The position numbers and the translations under genes are program-made. A model generated the notes under the pieces. It was not told the origin of the DNA. It searched no databases and saw only the letters and a list, made by a program, of their open reading frames with translations. From the NCBI GenBank assembly GCA_964304625.1, contig OZ199840.1, positions 5,332,001-5,396,000 of the forward strand: a stretch of DNA of 64,000 nt, in the 5' to 3' direction. Positions within the stretch are counted from its first letter, which is position 1. The number at the start of each line of letters is the position of its first letter. The stretch comes from Kudoa neothunni. Taxonomy: Eukaryota > Cnidaria. Positions 13,539 to 26,760 of this stretch are shown piece by piece.

Positions 13539-14770
13539 AATTATAATTAGGCTTTTAAAAATTGAGGGTGATTATGGGTTGAAATGAGGATGTTTAAGGA
13601 TTTGGATAGAGATTTCATGATTACAACGTTATTTGGTTGTTACTAGTTTTCACAAATATTTTGAATGATAATATATCTCAGTAAAGTAATTATATTAGTG
13701 TTAAACGCGCGAAACATTCAACCACCCAAAAATATTGAAGTAGATGATAAAATATGACGTAATATTTCAAGTTATACTCAAAAAATGGGTAATAAATGTT
13801 TATTATTAGATTTTTCATCTTTTTTATACCGTTGAGATAAATAATAAAAAAATTCTTTTGTCATATTATCATCCATAATTGATTTAATTATTAAAAATCG
13901 TATATTTTTAATTGTGATGATTATTCTACTTTAAAGTTAATCTCAATTAAAGAATAATTATTTTATATTTTTATTTTTAGTAACCCAATGGACATAAATA
14001 AAAAGATAAATTAATAAAATAAATTAAAAATTTCCATGTTTGAATTTTGGGACAAATATTATTAACATTTTTTCAAACATGAATAAACTACGCACAAAAT
14101 TTATAAACTAATAACCCACACTAAATTACGCCATAGTTAAATTGAAACATCTTCGTTCTAATTTTAAATAAAATAAATTAGAAAGTTCTGTTTTTAAAAT
14201 AGGAAGTCACAAGATTGAACGTTTATAATCTTATCACTAACAGATAAAATAAAAAAAATGAGTGGACGATTAACGACTTCGATTTTGTTAAAATTATAGA
14301 GAAATAATAATTTTTTTATGTATTTGTCAACAACATAGAGATTCCACGTGAATCAGAATGTGCCAGACTTAAGATTTATTTCCAGTTTATAAGTTAACTC
14401 TTTTTGATCTGAATTTAACCACATAATGTGATTTTATGTGATAAGAGCAAAAATGGAAAAAACTTTTGAAAATGGAGTGAAATAACAGGCTGAATTGTAG
14501 GAAACGACTATATTTCCGATTTTGTATGCGACAACGCCCAATGTTCTACACAGATCATGTAGTATTGTAGTTTAGCTGATATTTTAAAAGAAGTATAATA
14601 GTTTCTTCCAAAAAATAATGTATTGTTGAATTTTGATAAGAAAGTTTCTCCTAACATTGATTTTAAGATTCCACTGTGACCAAATCACACAATCTTTTTA
14701 ATACATTGACTTAATCTCTTCGAACTAGAGGATCCTCGACCCTCGAAACCAACTCTCGATTTTTTGAAGC
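13539..14770 (-). repeat. right arm of the 1.23-kb inverted repeat
   Basis: Reverse complement of 9016-10248. At the outer edge this arm has about a dozen extra bases (near 14745-14760) not present in the left arm. Together the arms enclose a 3.3-kb spacer containing gene A. Confidence 0.9.
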
Positions 14771-17700
14771 TTTAGTTATCATGTATAATTAAAATTAAAA
14801 AATTGTTTTTATAAAATATTTATGCAATTAAATTTATAAAATTAACCATATCTCAAAATAACTTATTTTAATAATTAAAGTTAAAATCAGGACATAAACT
14901 CGATTTAATTATATATATATATATATATATAACGAAATTATTGATTCTTAAGCTCACATTACTGTTACGTTGACTGTTTCAGTAGGTTACCGATAGGACG
15001 AAATTTTCTTTTTTCGAAATATGTTTCATAGTAATTTTAGTATGTTATATAATAATTTTATTATTATATTGAAGTTTAAAACATTTAAAAATTAAAATAA
15101 AAAATTGCGGAATATTCACCTTTGTTTGTTACGTGACTTATGGATAGTACGTAATTTTTCTGTGGTTGATTTTAGGTTGTTAAATATGACGATATTAAAA
15201 ATGAGTAATTATTCCAAGTAAAATATAGAACTGTCGTAGAAAAATATAACAAAATATTACTCCAGTCTTCCTTATAATGGTGCCAATGGCTGCCACAATC
15301 AAACATTTTAAGATTTCCTCTCTGTCTACATTAGATGGTAGCTTTAATATTAATTTTTGTAATATTTATTATATTAAGTTAACAATATTGACAAAATTAT
15401 AATAGACTCCGAAACTCAGATAATGAAAGCGTATGACAACAGATCAGCTAGTTTTTAGAAAGCACTGGAATATGTAAAAGAATTGAAATTATTTTTTGAA
15501 TATTACAAAAGGAAAAAATCACTAAGCTCGGTTTCCTTAGAGGAAGACATAATATTATTTCGAAGAGGTTAACTCGAAAAGAAGAACCGAATATTTTTCA
15601 TTTCATTTCAATAATTTAATATAATGTAAATTAAATGATCAAACGGGCGAAATTTTTTACGGTCCCGAGGGGATTACGCATTACCAGTTACCTACTGTAG
15701 TAATGGATCTTTTACAATACTGTGCATGGTAAATTTTATTTAAATTGAAAGCATGTACAATAATTCATAACTAATGTTATGATTAATAAAATTATCAATA
15801 CATTTATAACCTCGATTTTATTTTGTATTTTATTAAAAAATATTGCATAGATAGGTAGTCTTAATGAATTAATTCTTTTCAAAATAATAAAATATCACCC
15901 CATAAGGTGGTTAACACAAATATTTTCTATTGTGGTAATCTCATTGTTAGTGATAAATAAGAAATTTAATGTAATATTATCCTTTTTCCCACCAAATAAT
16001 ATTTTATTTAAATTAAAATAATAATATTAAAATTATCTATAAATAGATATAAAATCCTCGTGCTCTTTGGAAAATTTTTTGTATTGTCTCATATTTAAAT
16101 AATATTACATGATTAGGTATAATATTGACAGTAAATTTTATAGTCTTTCAAACAACTGTTACCAAATTATAAATAGTATTTACATATATTATAAGTTTTG
16201 ACAATTTACTATAAATATTAACATCTAAAATACTCAAAAGGTTTATCATTACAATATTAGGAAAAAATACATTAGATTAATGCTCAACATATAAATACCC
16301 TATCTGTTTTTTTAGTTTAGATCCTTTTAGGTGATTTTGAGACTGAAAATATTGAAATAAGTAATATATATTTATATGTCTAAAGGTAACTAATCATTTA
16401 TATTCTGACTCACGTAATATAAAATAATTTGTTTAAATACCATATTTTTTAAAGAATTAAAAATTATAAACTTCATCTTGTTAAAATATTACTGCAAATA
16501 CATTATTTTATTACAAATTTTTAAGAAATATTAAAGATTCGGACGAATTAATAACATTTTTTAAACCTTAATGCCGAAATCACCTCACAACTTTTACAAT
16601 TCATATTATTTGAATCAATTCATTTTTATTCTCATTTAAATTGATCAACAAATAAAGCTCGCATTTACTAAAGAGTTCATATCTTTATTTAATTATCTCT
16701 TTCGTCATTCGATTGTACCTAAAACTATTTAGAACGGTTAACTTTACTTATGAATTTTAATTAACATATTATTTAAAAAAATATTTACGTTTGATTGAAT
16801 AAAATTAAATAATAGAATGATTGAAAAAAATGTGATATAATAAAATACTTTCGCAGCGTTCCATAAACAGGTACCAAATCTTCTACAATAAAGCAATTTA
16901 ACGTATCCGTCCCAAGCGCCCTAAATGGTGTACTAAAACAAGAAATCAATATTTTTGAAACGCAGTAATATTCTGGTTATACGGAAACGAAATAGCTAGT
17001 CCTAATAATTTTAGATAATTAAGTCTTCAATGTTATTTATTAAGGTAACGATGAGTTTAGAAACTGTGAACAAAAAAGTAATTTTTTCATTCGTATAAAG
17101 ACTTCTAGGTATTATTCTAACAGCTTTATTAACAAGATAAAATTAATATCACCAAGAAGAAATTACTGGTTTAGATGTGCATAAACCTACAAGAATGAAA
17201 TTTAAATTTCATAAATTAACAAATTCACCGTTCTATATTATATGATATTTAGTAATTCTTTCTGATTTAATCATATTCTAATAATTAACAAAATTTGTAA
17301 ATTTTTGTATTAATATTTTGTTTTATAATTTTATCTGAATAATACTAAAGTTGAATATAGTATTTAATTAATTTATGTTGATTGGCATTTGATCTGAATT
17401 AATTTGTTATAAAATTACTCTTATGAAAACAGTATATTATATATTAATTAAATAGTTTAATTAATACATGCGAAATAATATTAATTTAGTTGATCCATGT
17501 TAAAAAACTTAATAATTAAATAAATTATATGCGTAATCAATAATTAATTTTATCAATCAGAAAAGTTTTCTATAAAAAATTTAAAAAAAAATTTAGAGGA
17601 ATATATTATCTCTAACTTTGGCTGAATCTAAGATATGATTAACAATTAAAATACGATTCATTATTATATTTGTATCATTAAAATTTAATATTTTTAAGGG

Positions 17701-18554
17701 TTACTAATTATTTTCTAATTTGTATAACTTAGGGGTGTATCTATTGAAAGGAAAATTACTACGAATCACTTACCTAACATTTTTGGTCACATGAATTAGA
17801 ATTTGAAAAATTATTTGTATCATTTTAAGTTTTTATTTAATTCAATAATTTTTATATAGAGTTTAATAATACAAATATATTATAATACTCAACGAAACAA
17901 AAACAATTATTTCCTTCTATTATTAATTATTTATCAATATATAGTTAGGAATTTAAAAAATTCATTAATTACTTATTAATTTATTTAAAACTATTTATAT
18001 TCAACTTTGAAAACGTGTATTTTTCATTATTGTTGTTCTCTTTATGAAAATTGCAAAAGTTTTGCAATAATTATATTAACCTTAATCAATTAATATAATT
18101 CACATTATATTAAAATAATGCACAGTATATATTGAAAGAAGTTAAAAAATTAAATTTTATTTTAAATTATAAATTGAAAATAATGATACAAATTAAGGAT
18201 GTATTAAAAAAAGAATATTTAGATTGTCTGTTACTTGTATAGTATGAAAAAGTGAAACTGTTATTTTTATCGCTAGTTTATTTAAGGTAAAACGGCTTAA
18301 AATTCATCTGATAACATCAAATAAACTGTTTAGAGAATTTCAATATTATTTTAAATAATCATATATTTAAATATAAATGCACTTGTTAATTTTTCCTGAA
18401 AAATGTTTTTATTCCTAAAACTATCGTGAACGCTGGAACATGTAATTGAAGTTTTTCAGACTCTATATATTCAATAGTTATTCGTATAACTCATTCAACA
18501 TAGATTAATAATCGTAATCCAAGTAGTTATTCCGCAAATTCACAATATCTACAA
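14771..18554. other. AT-rich intergenic DNA
   Basis: 3.8 kb upstream of the large membrane-protein gene. It includes an (AT)n run at about 14910-14931. I see no exon, repeat copy or RNA gene. The promoter of the downstream gene presumably lies at its 3' end but no motif stands out. Confidence 0.55.
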
Positions 18555-21500
18555 ATGATATTACTTTCGGTGAAATGGAATCACGTTTCATTATTTTGCT
18601 TGTTGATTTTTAAACGTGATTTATTTTGATAAAAATTATTTTTGATGTCTATTATTAGTGTTGGATAAATATGTCTCAACGCAAGATATTGATAATAATA
18701 TAATGAAATTACATTTTTCACAATCTATGGACAATAAATACATTGTTTCTCTTTCTGGTTATCAGATTCAAAATAGTAACAAAAAGTGTGCTCTACAATA
18801 CTACGATAGTGGGACGTCGTCATTGGAACATATACCATCTTGCACTACTGATATACGTGAGGCTGACACTAAAGTTGATTCCGCTTCAAAGAAATGCATT
18901 TACGATTGTAAAAAAGTGGAATTAAAATTTAGTAGGGCAGAATTGGAGAAAATTAAATACCTTAGGTGGTGTCAAGGAAAAGGCGAAAATGAAGTCATAA
19001 ATTGTCCCAACAAGAGAGTTTATAAGACAAAGGGTAATTTATTTATGTGCATATTACATAAATAATGTTATTAGATATTTATCTTCAAACATTATTGGGC
19101 GTAAAAAAATCAAATAACCAATTTGACGTTTCTATTAAGAGTAAAATTGACAAAGGCTTCAAACTGAAATCTGATACCCATCAGGAATCTAATCAGGATG
19201 GAAGTAACAACTTCTATACAGAAAAATCAATTCAACTTAAATCAAAATCTTATAAACCAAAATATATCGTTATATTCAATGATAATTTACCCGAAATATT
19301 TCTGAATCCTAAAAAACCTGATGAGGATTGGTTTATTGCAACGGGTTCGAAAGCAACATCTGATGATAATAAGCGCTACTTCACAATAACTCTCCAAAAT
19401 CCCGAACCGTCAAAGTTGTGTTACTTTGGAATCAAAGATATAAACGACTCACATTTTTCATCTTATTGCTCTATAACGAATAAAGCTGGTCCGTGTTATC
19501 AACCTTGTTACAAGGCGACATTATTCTATGACTCTGATTTGTATTTTGCTCAAGTGCTTGTAAAATCAGTCGGAAAATTAAGTTCAAAGGAATTCATTCA
19601 AACCGTTATATGTATTCCCTAATTTCCTTACAATTTTAATAAAATTTTGTAGTTCGTAATAGTCAACCCCCTAACGCTCCTTTAAATGAAAAAAATAATC
19701 AAATTACGATTGATCTATCAGGTTTAAATAAAAATGAGGGAGAAGCTACAGTAAGTGACGCACAAATCAGAGAAGTAAAATTAATAAAGAAATTTATGGG
19801 AACAGAAAGTATTGGCGATGATGCAACATGTGAAAATAGTTGTACTGATTTCGGCTCAAAAATTATAACGGGACTTGAACCGTTAACTGAATACATTTTG
19901 AAAGTGAAAATAACAGGTCTAACAACAGTAGATTCTTCCGAAGTGAATCATTATCATCGTTATTTTTATTTCAAAACTAAAGGTAAAGCGATAATTAATA
20001 ATATATCTGAATGCTGAATAGGGATTGATTTTAACAGTAGTAAGAATATTACACCACAATCTGACTCTGGTGTACACACCAAATTAACTTTAACTCCGTC
20101 TAGTCTTTTTCCAACGCAATCTACTAATGTTAACGACGTAAAATGTGAACTGTTTTATTCTATTGAAGGAGATGAGACATCCAAGTTTCCGGCTACGTGT
20201 GAAAAAGATTCAAAGAAAATTTTTTGCTCAGATGTTTGTAGTAGTTCATTCACTATTATAAACCTTGACCCTAAAACCCCCTACAAAATAACTATCTGCT
20301 CCAAAAATTACACATGTGCTGAGACTGGCTCCATATCAAGTAATATTTCTTTAAATTCAATATCGTTTATTATAAACAGCCGGTGGAATTACTATTTCCT
20401 TAAATAAATCCGACGATAGCTCTACACGTAAGACTGTGGCGACAATGTCGTCTACTATTGGCGAAAGTCTGGGAGATTCCTGGCGTTATACTCTATTTGA
20501 AAAAAGAACGAAGAAAGTTATTGTGGATTGTTTGAATATCGATTGTACTCCTGGAGTGCATTCAGATACATCATCAATAAAATTAGACATTTCATGGACT
20601 ACTATTGACGCAGGAGTTTTATACGAACTAGTCATGATCAATATAGGTTATGCAAAACCGGCGAAAGTGGAAATAAAAAGTTGTTAAACAAATAAATACC
20701 AATAAATATATTTAATTAGGATCTGCTGAAAAAGGAACGGATGAAATGATTCTTACGTATGATAAAACACCAAGTAATTATAAGGTGATATTTGGGGGAA
20801 CCTTATTACAAATAAGTAATAAAAAATGCACGATTAAAAAATCAGACGATGTATTGTCTGTATACGTCAATGTTGGTGACAATAGTTCAGAAATCAAAAT
20901 TGATTGCGATCAACTTGGAACCGAAATTAATGTTGACCTTAGTAGTAAAAATAAGTTGAATTATATTTCGGTTACATATTCGGACACGAAAGATCCACCC
21001 TCTGCTAAATCAGCTATTAACGAGTCAATTCAATTCGAAGCGAGCATTTGGAAAAAACTTCAAGGTGATTACATAGATAAGAATAAGAATGATCGATCTA
21101 TATCTTCCATAGCAAAATCAGGAGGTCCCCTATCCGAAAGTCATGACGGATTGGCAAAAACAGGACCGAGTGGAACAGTTGGTCCCCAAAAAGCGAAAGA
21201 ATCTATAAAAAGCCCTGATGCGGTTGGTTCAAAATCTAAGGGAATTGTGGAAAAAAAAGAGGGTAATAATGAGAATCAAGGGATAGAAGCACAAAAAAAA
21301 TCAACGCTACCAACCTCTCAGCCGACTCCAACAAAACCACCACCGACCCCGTTCACTGTAGGGAAGGTCTTTTCGTATTACTTAGGTAAATCTATTTTTG
21401 TAAATACATATAATGTGGTTAAGATTTTTACGAAGAGTTGACTCATGTGGCAACATTGCATGATGATCAAATAAAATTAGATGTTAATAAATGTTCTCTA

Positions 21501-24500
21501 AATTGTGACAAATATAAGGATGATGAGAAGGAAAGTTCCATCTCTAGAACACAATCAGGGGTATCCTGTAACAAAGAAAGTTACTTAATCCAATTTGATG
21601 AGTCATTTGATGATTATTACATAAGTTGTCCTAAATATTTTGACTTTCATTACTACTATGGCAATACATTTGTGAAAAACAATGCACCACTCTTAAATAG
21701 ATTTTATTATGAATTGGCGATAGATGATGCAAATAGAAAACTCACCATAAAATTGGTTAACGATGAGCCTTCTAAAATGTGCACTTTCGAATGGATTGAC
21801 GCAACATCATCATCTTCTACCACATTTTTCTCAAACACTTGTGAGAATAATGCAAACTGTATTCATAGTTTGTGCAGTAACGTTACTTTTGGAGATATTT
21901 CAACGGAAGTGAAAGCAGTAAAAATACGCGTGCTCAAATTAGGAATGGAACCTGTCGTTGGTTATCAAAATAACATTTATATTTGTAATCGTTTAAGTTA
22001 TATGCACAAATACATATATATATATATATTCTAGTGAAACATGGCAATGATACATCCGCTAAATCTGATGGCGATAAAATCAAAATTAATATCGATGGTA
22101 AAAATAGGGACGAAAATGGTCAATCTGTTAACGCAGCGTCTACCGTAAAATGTGAATTAAATACCTGGAATGTGTACGCTCCATTGGTTAAGGAAACTGG
22201 CAGAAAAAAGGTTAACCCGTCTAATACTTGCGACTTTGGAGAAATTAGTATTTCACCAAATCCACCTCATTTACCAAATGATATTATGGTAACATTAAAA
22301 AACATACTAAGTTATTCACCAAGAAAATACTTTTATTATAAAACTGGTAGTATATATATTTTTAAAAAATTATTTGACTTTATTAGATCAAAAATCTGCT
22401 CTTTCTAATGAGTCAATATCGGTTAAGGAAACAACAAGTGGATTCACTCTTACTCCAGGTTCTACAGGTTTAAAAAATACATGTTCAATCTACGTAAGAG
22501 ATCACGGTAAATTACATTATTATCCAGCTATATGCACAGAAAAAGAATTGTGCATAAAAAAGTGTAATTTGGAATTTACCATCATTGGTTTGTATTCTGG
22601 TGCCACCTATGATATTAAGATTGTACCTAGTGGCAGCTATAAGGTTCATATTCTCGAAAAACAGAAAACAAGTAATTAATCTGGAATTATCATTTTATAA
22701 ATAATTATAATTAGCTGGTAACGCAATTCAATTTAAAATTTCACCTGATTCAACAAGTAAAAATCTCAAGATAATACCGATAGAAAGTATAGATAATGAT
22801 AGTTCTACTTACTGTTATTATCAGTTTTATGTGCATAAAGAAGGAAACAGTAATATCAATAATATTTAATTTACTAAGTTATTATCTAGCTTCACCAACA
22901 AAGATACAACAATCTTGTGTTGAATGTGAAGCTCCAACCAATAATCAAAAAAAATGTGATGACATTCAGTTTGGTTCAAAATTGTACAATAAAAAACACA
23001 ATTACAGATTATTTATATATGTAAATGATAAATCACCACCATTTAAATTAGAAATACCAGGTATAAACACATGTATAAATGTTATAAATTATGAATAGCT
23101 TTTTCCCGACAGGGAAGATTACGTCAAAAGTTTGAACAACGATCCAATGAAGCTATTGGGAAATTCTACGTTTCATTAGCAGAATTTCCAAGTGGGGATA
23201 AATGTGCCTTAAAACTTTCCAATTTTGAGGACTTCACTAATTTTGTGAGACCGCGCTGTACACCAGAAGTTGATAATGATTTCTGCGTAATTAACTGCAC
23301 GTCTCAAAATGTTGAAATTGGATATATAAATTCTAAAATTGATCGTTTTATGTCAGTATGTTATGGTAAAGATGAAAATGATGTGAAATCCTGCAAAAAA
23401 GTTAGAGTTTTTACAATAAAAATGGGTAATTCTAATAAATATTATTCGTCATTTTACATTTTCATAAATTTCGTTATAAATAGAAGTTACTAATACTTTT
23501 TTATTGGAAAAATAAAATTCAATATTTTTAGATTATAATCAAAGGCATACTTACTCTATCGCTCATACTGATGGTAAAGTTACTTTCTCCTATCAGACAA
23601 ACTCAAAAACCGAATGGATGCTGTATGTTGACGGAGACAAAGACACATATGATGATGCGGAAAAAAAGAAATTAGATTTAACCAGTTACTCAAATAATAT
23701 CGAAACAAAGTCTGCCAGTTTCTTAGTTGACAGACACATGAGTTATTATAAAATTAACTCAACACTTATGTGGCCAGGAATTTACTATTTTACGAATACT
23801 ACCTTATTGAATAGCACTATTCCTCTAAAAACAGAGATTATTTATTCTATTCTAGCTGTTGATAATAACAAAAATGAACTGAAAATTAAATTTTCACATG
23901 GTCCATATAATGATGAAATGTGTCAAATAAATATATTTGAAGTGGATTCAAATGGTGAAGATATAAATGATAATGTTTTGAACGCATGTAAAAATGAAGG
24001 GAAGGGTTGCCACCAACTTTGTCGAGATTCTATTATTAACTTCACAGGAGACCATCAAAATGTTGGTGTGATAGTTAAAAGAAGATTTGATTCGACTGGT
24101 TTCACACAATACTTTAGAAGTAATTAAAATCCAAAATTATAAATAAAACATTTTTAGGAAACGATATTGGTTTTAATCTCACTGACATAACGAGAAATGG
24201 TGTCAAACTTATTGGGCTTCAAAATTACAAAAATTTAAAATCAGGAAGTACTCCGAAATGCACAATTAATATTTCTAGAGCGTCTACTATATCAACTAAG
24301 AAGAGAGCTCGATGTGATACTATTGAATGTAACGACATCTGCGATGAGTCCTATTCGATTTCAGGTCTCTCAGCGGGCACCGGTTATATAATTACAGTAA
24401 CAGTTACAAACCTTGGTGTGAGGAATGATTATATTAAAAAAGTTTCCTTTAGAACAAGTAAATTTGACTTATAAACATATTATAAAATGTTTTTAGTTGA

Positions 24501-25695
24501 TGAGGAAGAGTCAAAAGATTCTAATTCTGAAAAAACTATAAGCACAGGCACTGCTACCGTTACACCATTTGAAGCAGACAATTCGCTTCCATTATGTAGA
24601 ATTTATGTCAGAAAACATGGCGATTCGAATGTCAAGTTTATGGCTTCTTGTGAAGGAATGGGAGCCTGTGAAAATAAATGTGATGGTCTATTTAAAATTG
24701 TTAACCTAGAATTGGGAGTAACATATGATGTTACTGTGGAGCCATCTGATGGCAAGAAACCAAAAACATTCGTTGTTACTACTGGTAACAAATTTTTGAT
24801 TTTATTATTATTATTATTAAATGGGTAATAGTTAATGTCGACACATCGGTTACTTACACATCTTATGGTGATAGTGATATAGCAATTAATATATCGTTCG
24901 TTGGTAAAGAGAAAACTTCGAAATGTCCATTTATGTTGCATGAAAAAACAGATGATGAAAAACAAAAACCAATTGCATTTTGGTGTAATGACGATGAAGA
25001 GTGTTCATCAAATGGTTGCTTTATCGGCATCCACGGATTATCCAGGGGAAAGGATTATAGGTTGAGTGTGAAAGTAAAGGATTTATCGAATTATAAAATT
25101 CACGAGATTCCATGTAATATTAAATAAATATTTAACTTATTATTTTTTGTTAACTAATAATGTTATGTATATTAAGACTCAAAAATATCCCAACATTCAC
25201 GGTAAAAAAATTTTTAAAATTATATTATTTTAGCAAATTATTTTAGTAAATTTCTATGGACTATTTTGAAATTAACACACTAGTAGAAGAACAAAATATA
25301 AGAAGTGAATATACCAACATTGACGTAAGTGATATCTTCCAAAAAGCGATTGTAAAGATTGCAAAAGGGTACACTGCGTGCTTTCTAATTTTTCTAATAT
25401 ATTTTTAGTAAACTTTTGATATTCAACCGAATTAAAAAAATTTGTAGATAGTGAAAGAAAGCACGAATATGAGGCCGCCAAAAACAGTCATTCGTATTTT
25501 ACATAACATTTTAATTTTTTTAATTAATTTAATTTAGGTCTGTTGGAAAATACATGTAATGATAAATTTGTTTAATTTTGTGAAATAATTCTTTCTAGTT
25601 GTTACGCAATGATAGCAATCGTAGGAGCATTGCTAGTAGCGATAGGTTTGTTCCTGTTCCGAAGAAAATCCAACGACGCCGCATACGATTTGTAA
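18555..25695 (+). CDS. large multi-exon type I membrane protein of fibronectin-III-like, cysteine-bearing repeats
   Basis: Proposed exons: 18555-18615, 18659-19033, 19075-19611, 19653-19982, 20022-20339, 20380-20679, 20720-21385, 21436-21984, 22035-22346, 22387-22671, 22715-22849, 22890-23060, 23113-23425, 23532-24119, 24158-24457, 24497-24784, 24832-25113, then two less certain small exons (from 25284 and near 25447-25492) and 25599-25695. The ~2,000-residue product begins with a hydrophobic signal (SLFCLLIF) and ends with a helix (IAIVGALLVAIGLFLF), then RRKSNDAAYDL. Repeats of about 95-105 residues carry four cysteines and the signature L-x2-G-x2-Y-x-V-x-V (FTIIGLYSGATYDIKIV, YSISGLSAGTGYIITVTV). 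Larger variants fill exons 2, 3, 8, 13 and 14. Exon 7 adds a ~110-residue linker ending in PTSQPTPTKPPPTPF. Almost all exons are phase 1-1. It is probably a cell-surface adhesion or recognition protein; the function is inferred only from architecture. The exon 12-13 junction needs an atypical donor or carries a one-base slip. Confidence 0.75.
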
Positions 25696-26760
25696 GCATA
25701 GTATAGCAACAGTTAATGATTAGAATACGAATTATATTCATTATTGATAGCATACGTATTTCATACTCCTTCTAAATATTTAAAAGTTATCTATATCAAA
25801 TAAATATAAACGAACGATTATTATTAATAGATGCATACAAATTATTAGATAGTTTCATTCTACTTCTAGTAAGTTTTTGATAAATTTATGTAAGAAACAT
25901 TTAATATTTAGGTATTAATTATGGTTGTCTTATTAAATAAATGTGTATTTAAAATAATAATTTTTTAACCTATAACATACAAACATAATTAAAAAATTAT
26001 TTTCATAAGAACATTAAAATCTATATTTATCATCAAAATTAATAAGAACCGCGATCAATTAAAGACAGCCATTATTACAACTTACAAATGATCCGTTTAA
26101 TCCCTGTGTGAGTACTGGCTAATGCAACAGTTGAGAATATCTACTAAAATAAAGCGTAAATAAAACTTTTAATCCAGAAGTTTTATAGTTTAATAGGTAA
26201 TCTATATTGAAATCCATTTTAAAATTTAAAAATTTGATATACGCGCTATTTTAGTAGATGCTCTTAACTTTTGCAATAGCCAACCCGCACCTGGAGATTA
26301 CAAGGATCCACTGCGAAAACTATCGCCCAGAATTTTATCGCTAACAGAAAAAAGGTTAAATAATTTTATTAATATTTCTAAATTCCATAAAAATTATAAA
26401 AAGAACAATTGCGATTATTGATGTATGATAAAATATACAATTATTGACTCAATATTTTATTAGAAAATAATGAATATAATAATAAGATAGATAAATTAAT
26501 TAATTACTTGAAATGTATCAAATTATAATAAAATATAAACGAAAACTATATTTATCTATGAATTCTAATAACAATATATATATATATATATATATATATT
26601 GTTAAATGTACGATAAGATAATTAATAATTTTGATTATTTGATACATTAACAATCAATAAGTGACAATATAGAGCATTCTCAATAAGAAAGATAAAAATT
26701 AGGAAATAATAATATTGCATTATTGTTTCGATATTTCATTTATATAATATAAACAGAAGA
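25696..26760. other. intergenic DNA with an imperfect inverted repeat and an (AT)n run
   Basis: AATAAA near 25800 may be the poly(A) signal of the upstream gene. Bases 26113-26157 and 26234-26282 form an imperfect ~45-bp inverted repeat sharing ATCTACTAAAATA, with an ~80-bp loop, so a small fold-back element is possible. (AT)n lies at 26574-26599. An open stretch at 26248-26345 reads like a stray exon. Confidence 0.5.

Noticed and set aside
9016-14770. Long-inverted-repeat region as a virus-like element
   Set aside because: At 5.8 kb it contains no polymerase, integrase or capsid-like frame; only a host-type spliced gene is recognisable.
24603-24965. 120-codon open frame on the minus strand
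   Set aside because: Antisense shadow of exons 16 and 17 of the membrane-protein gene.
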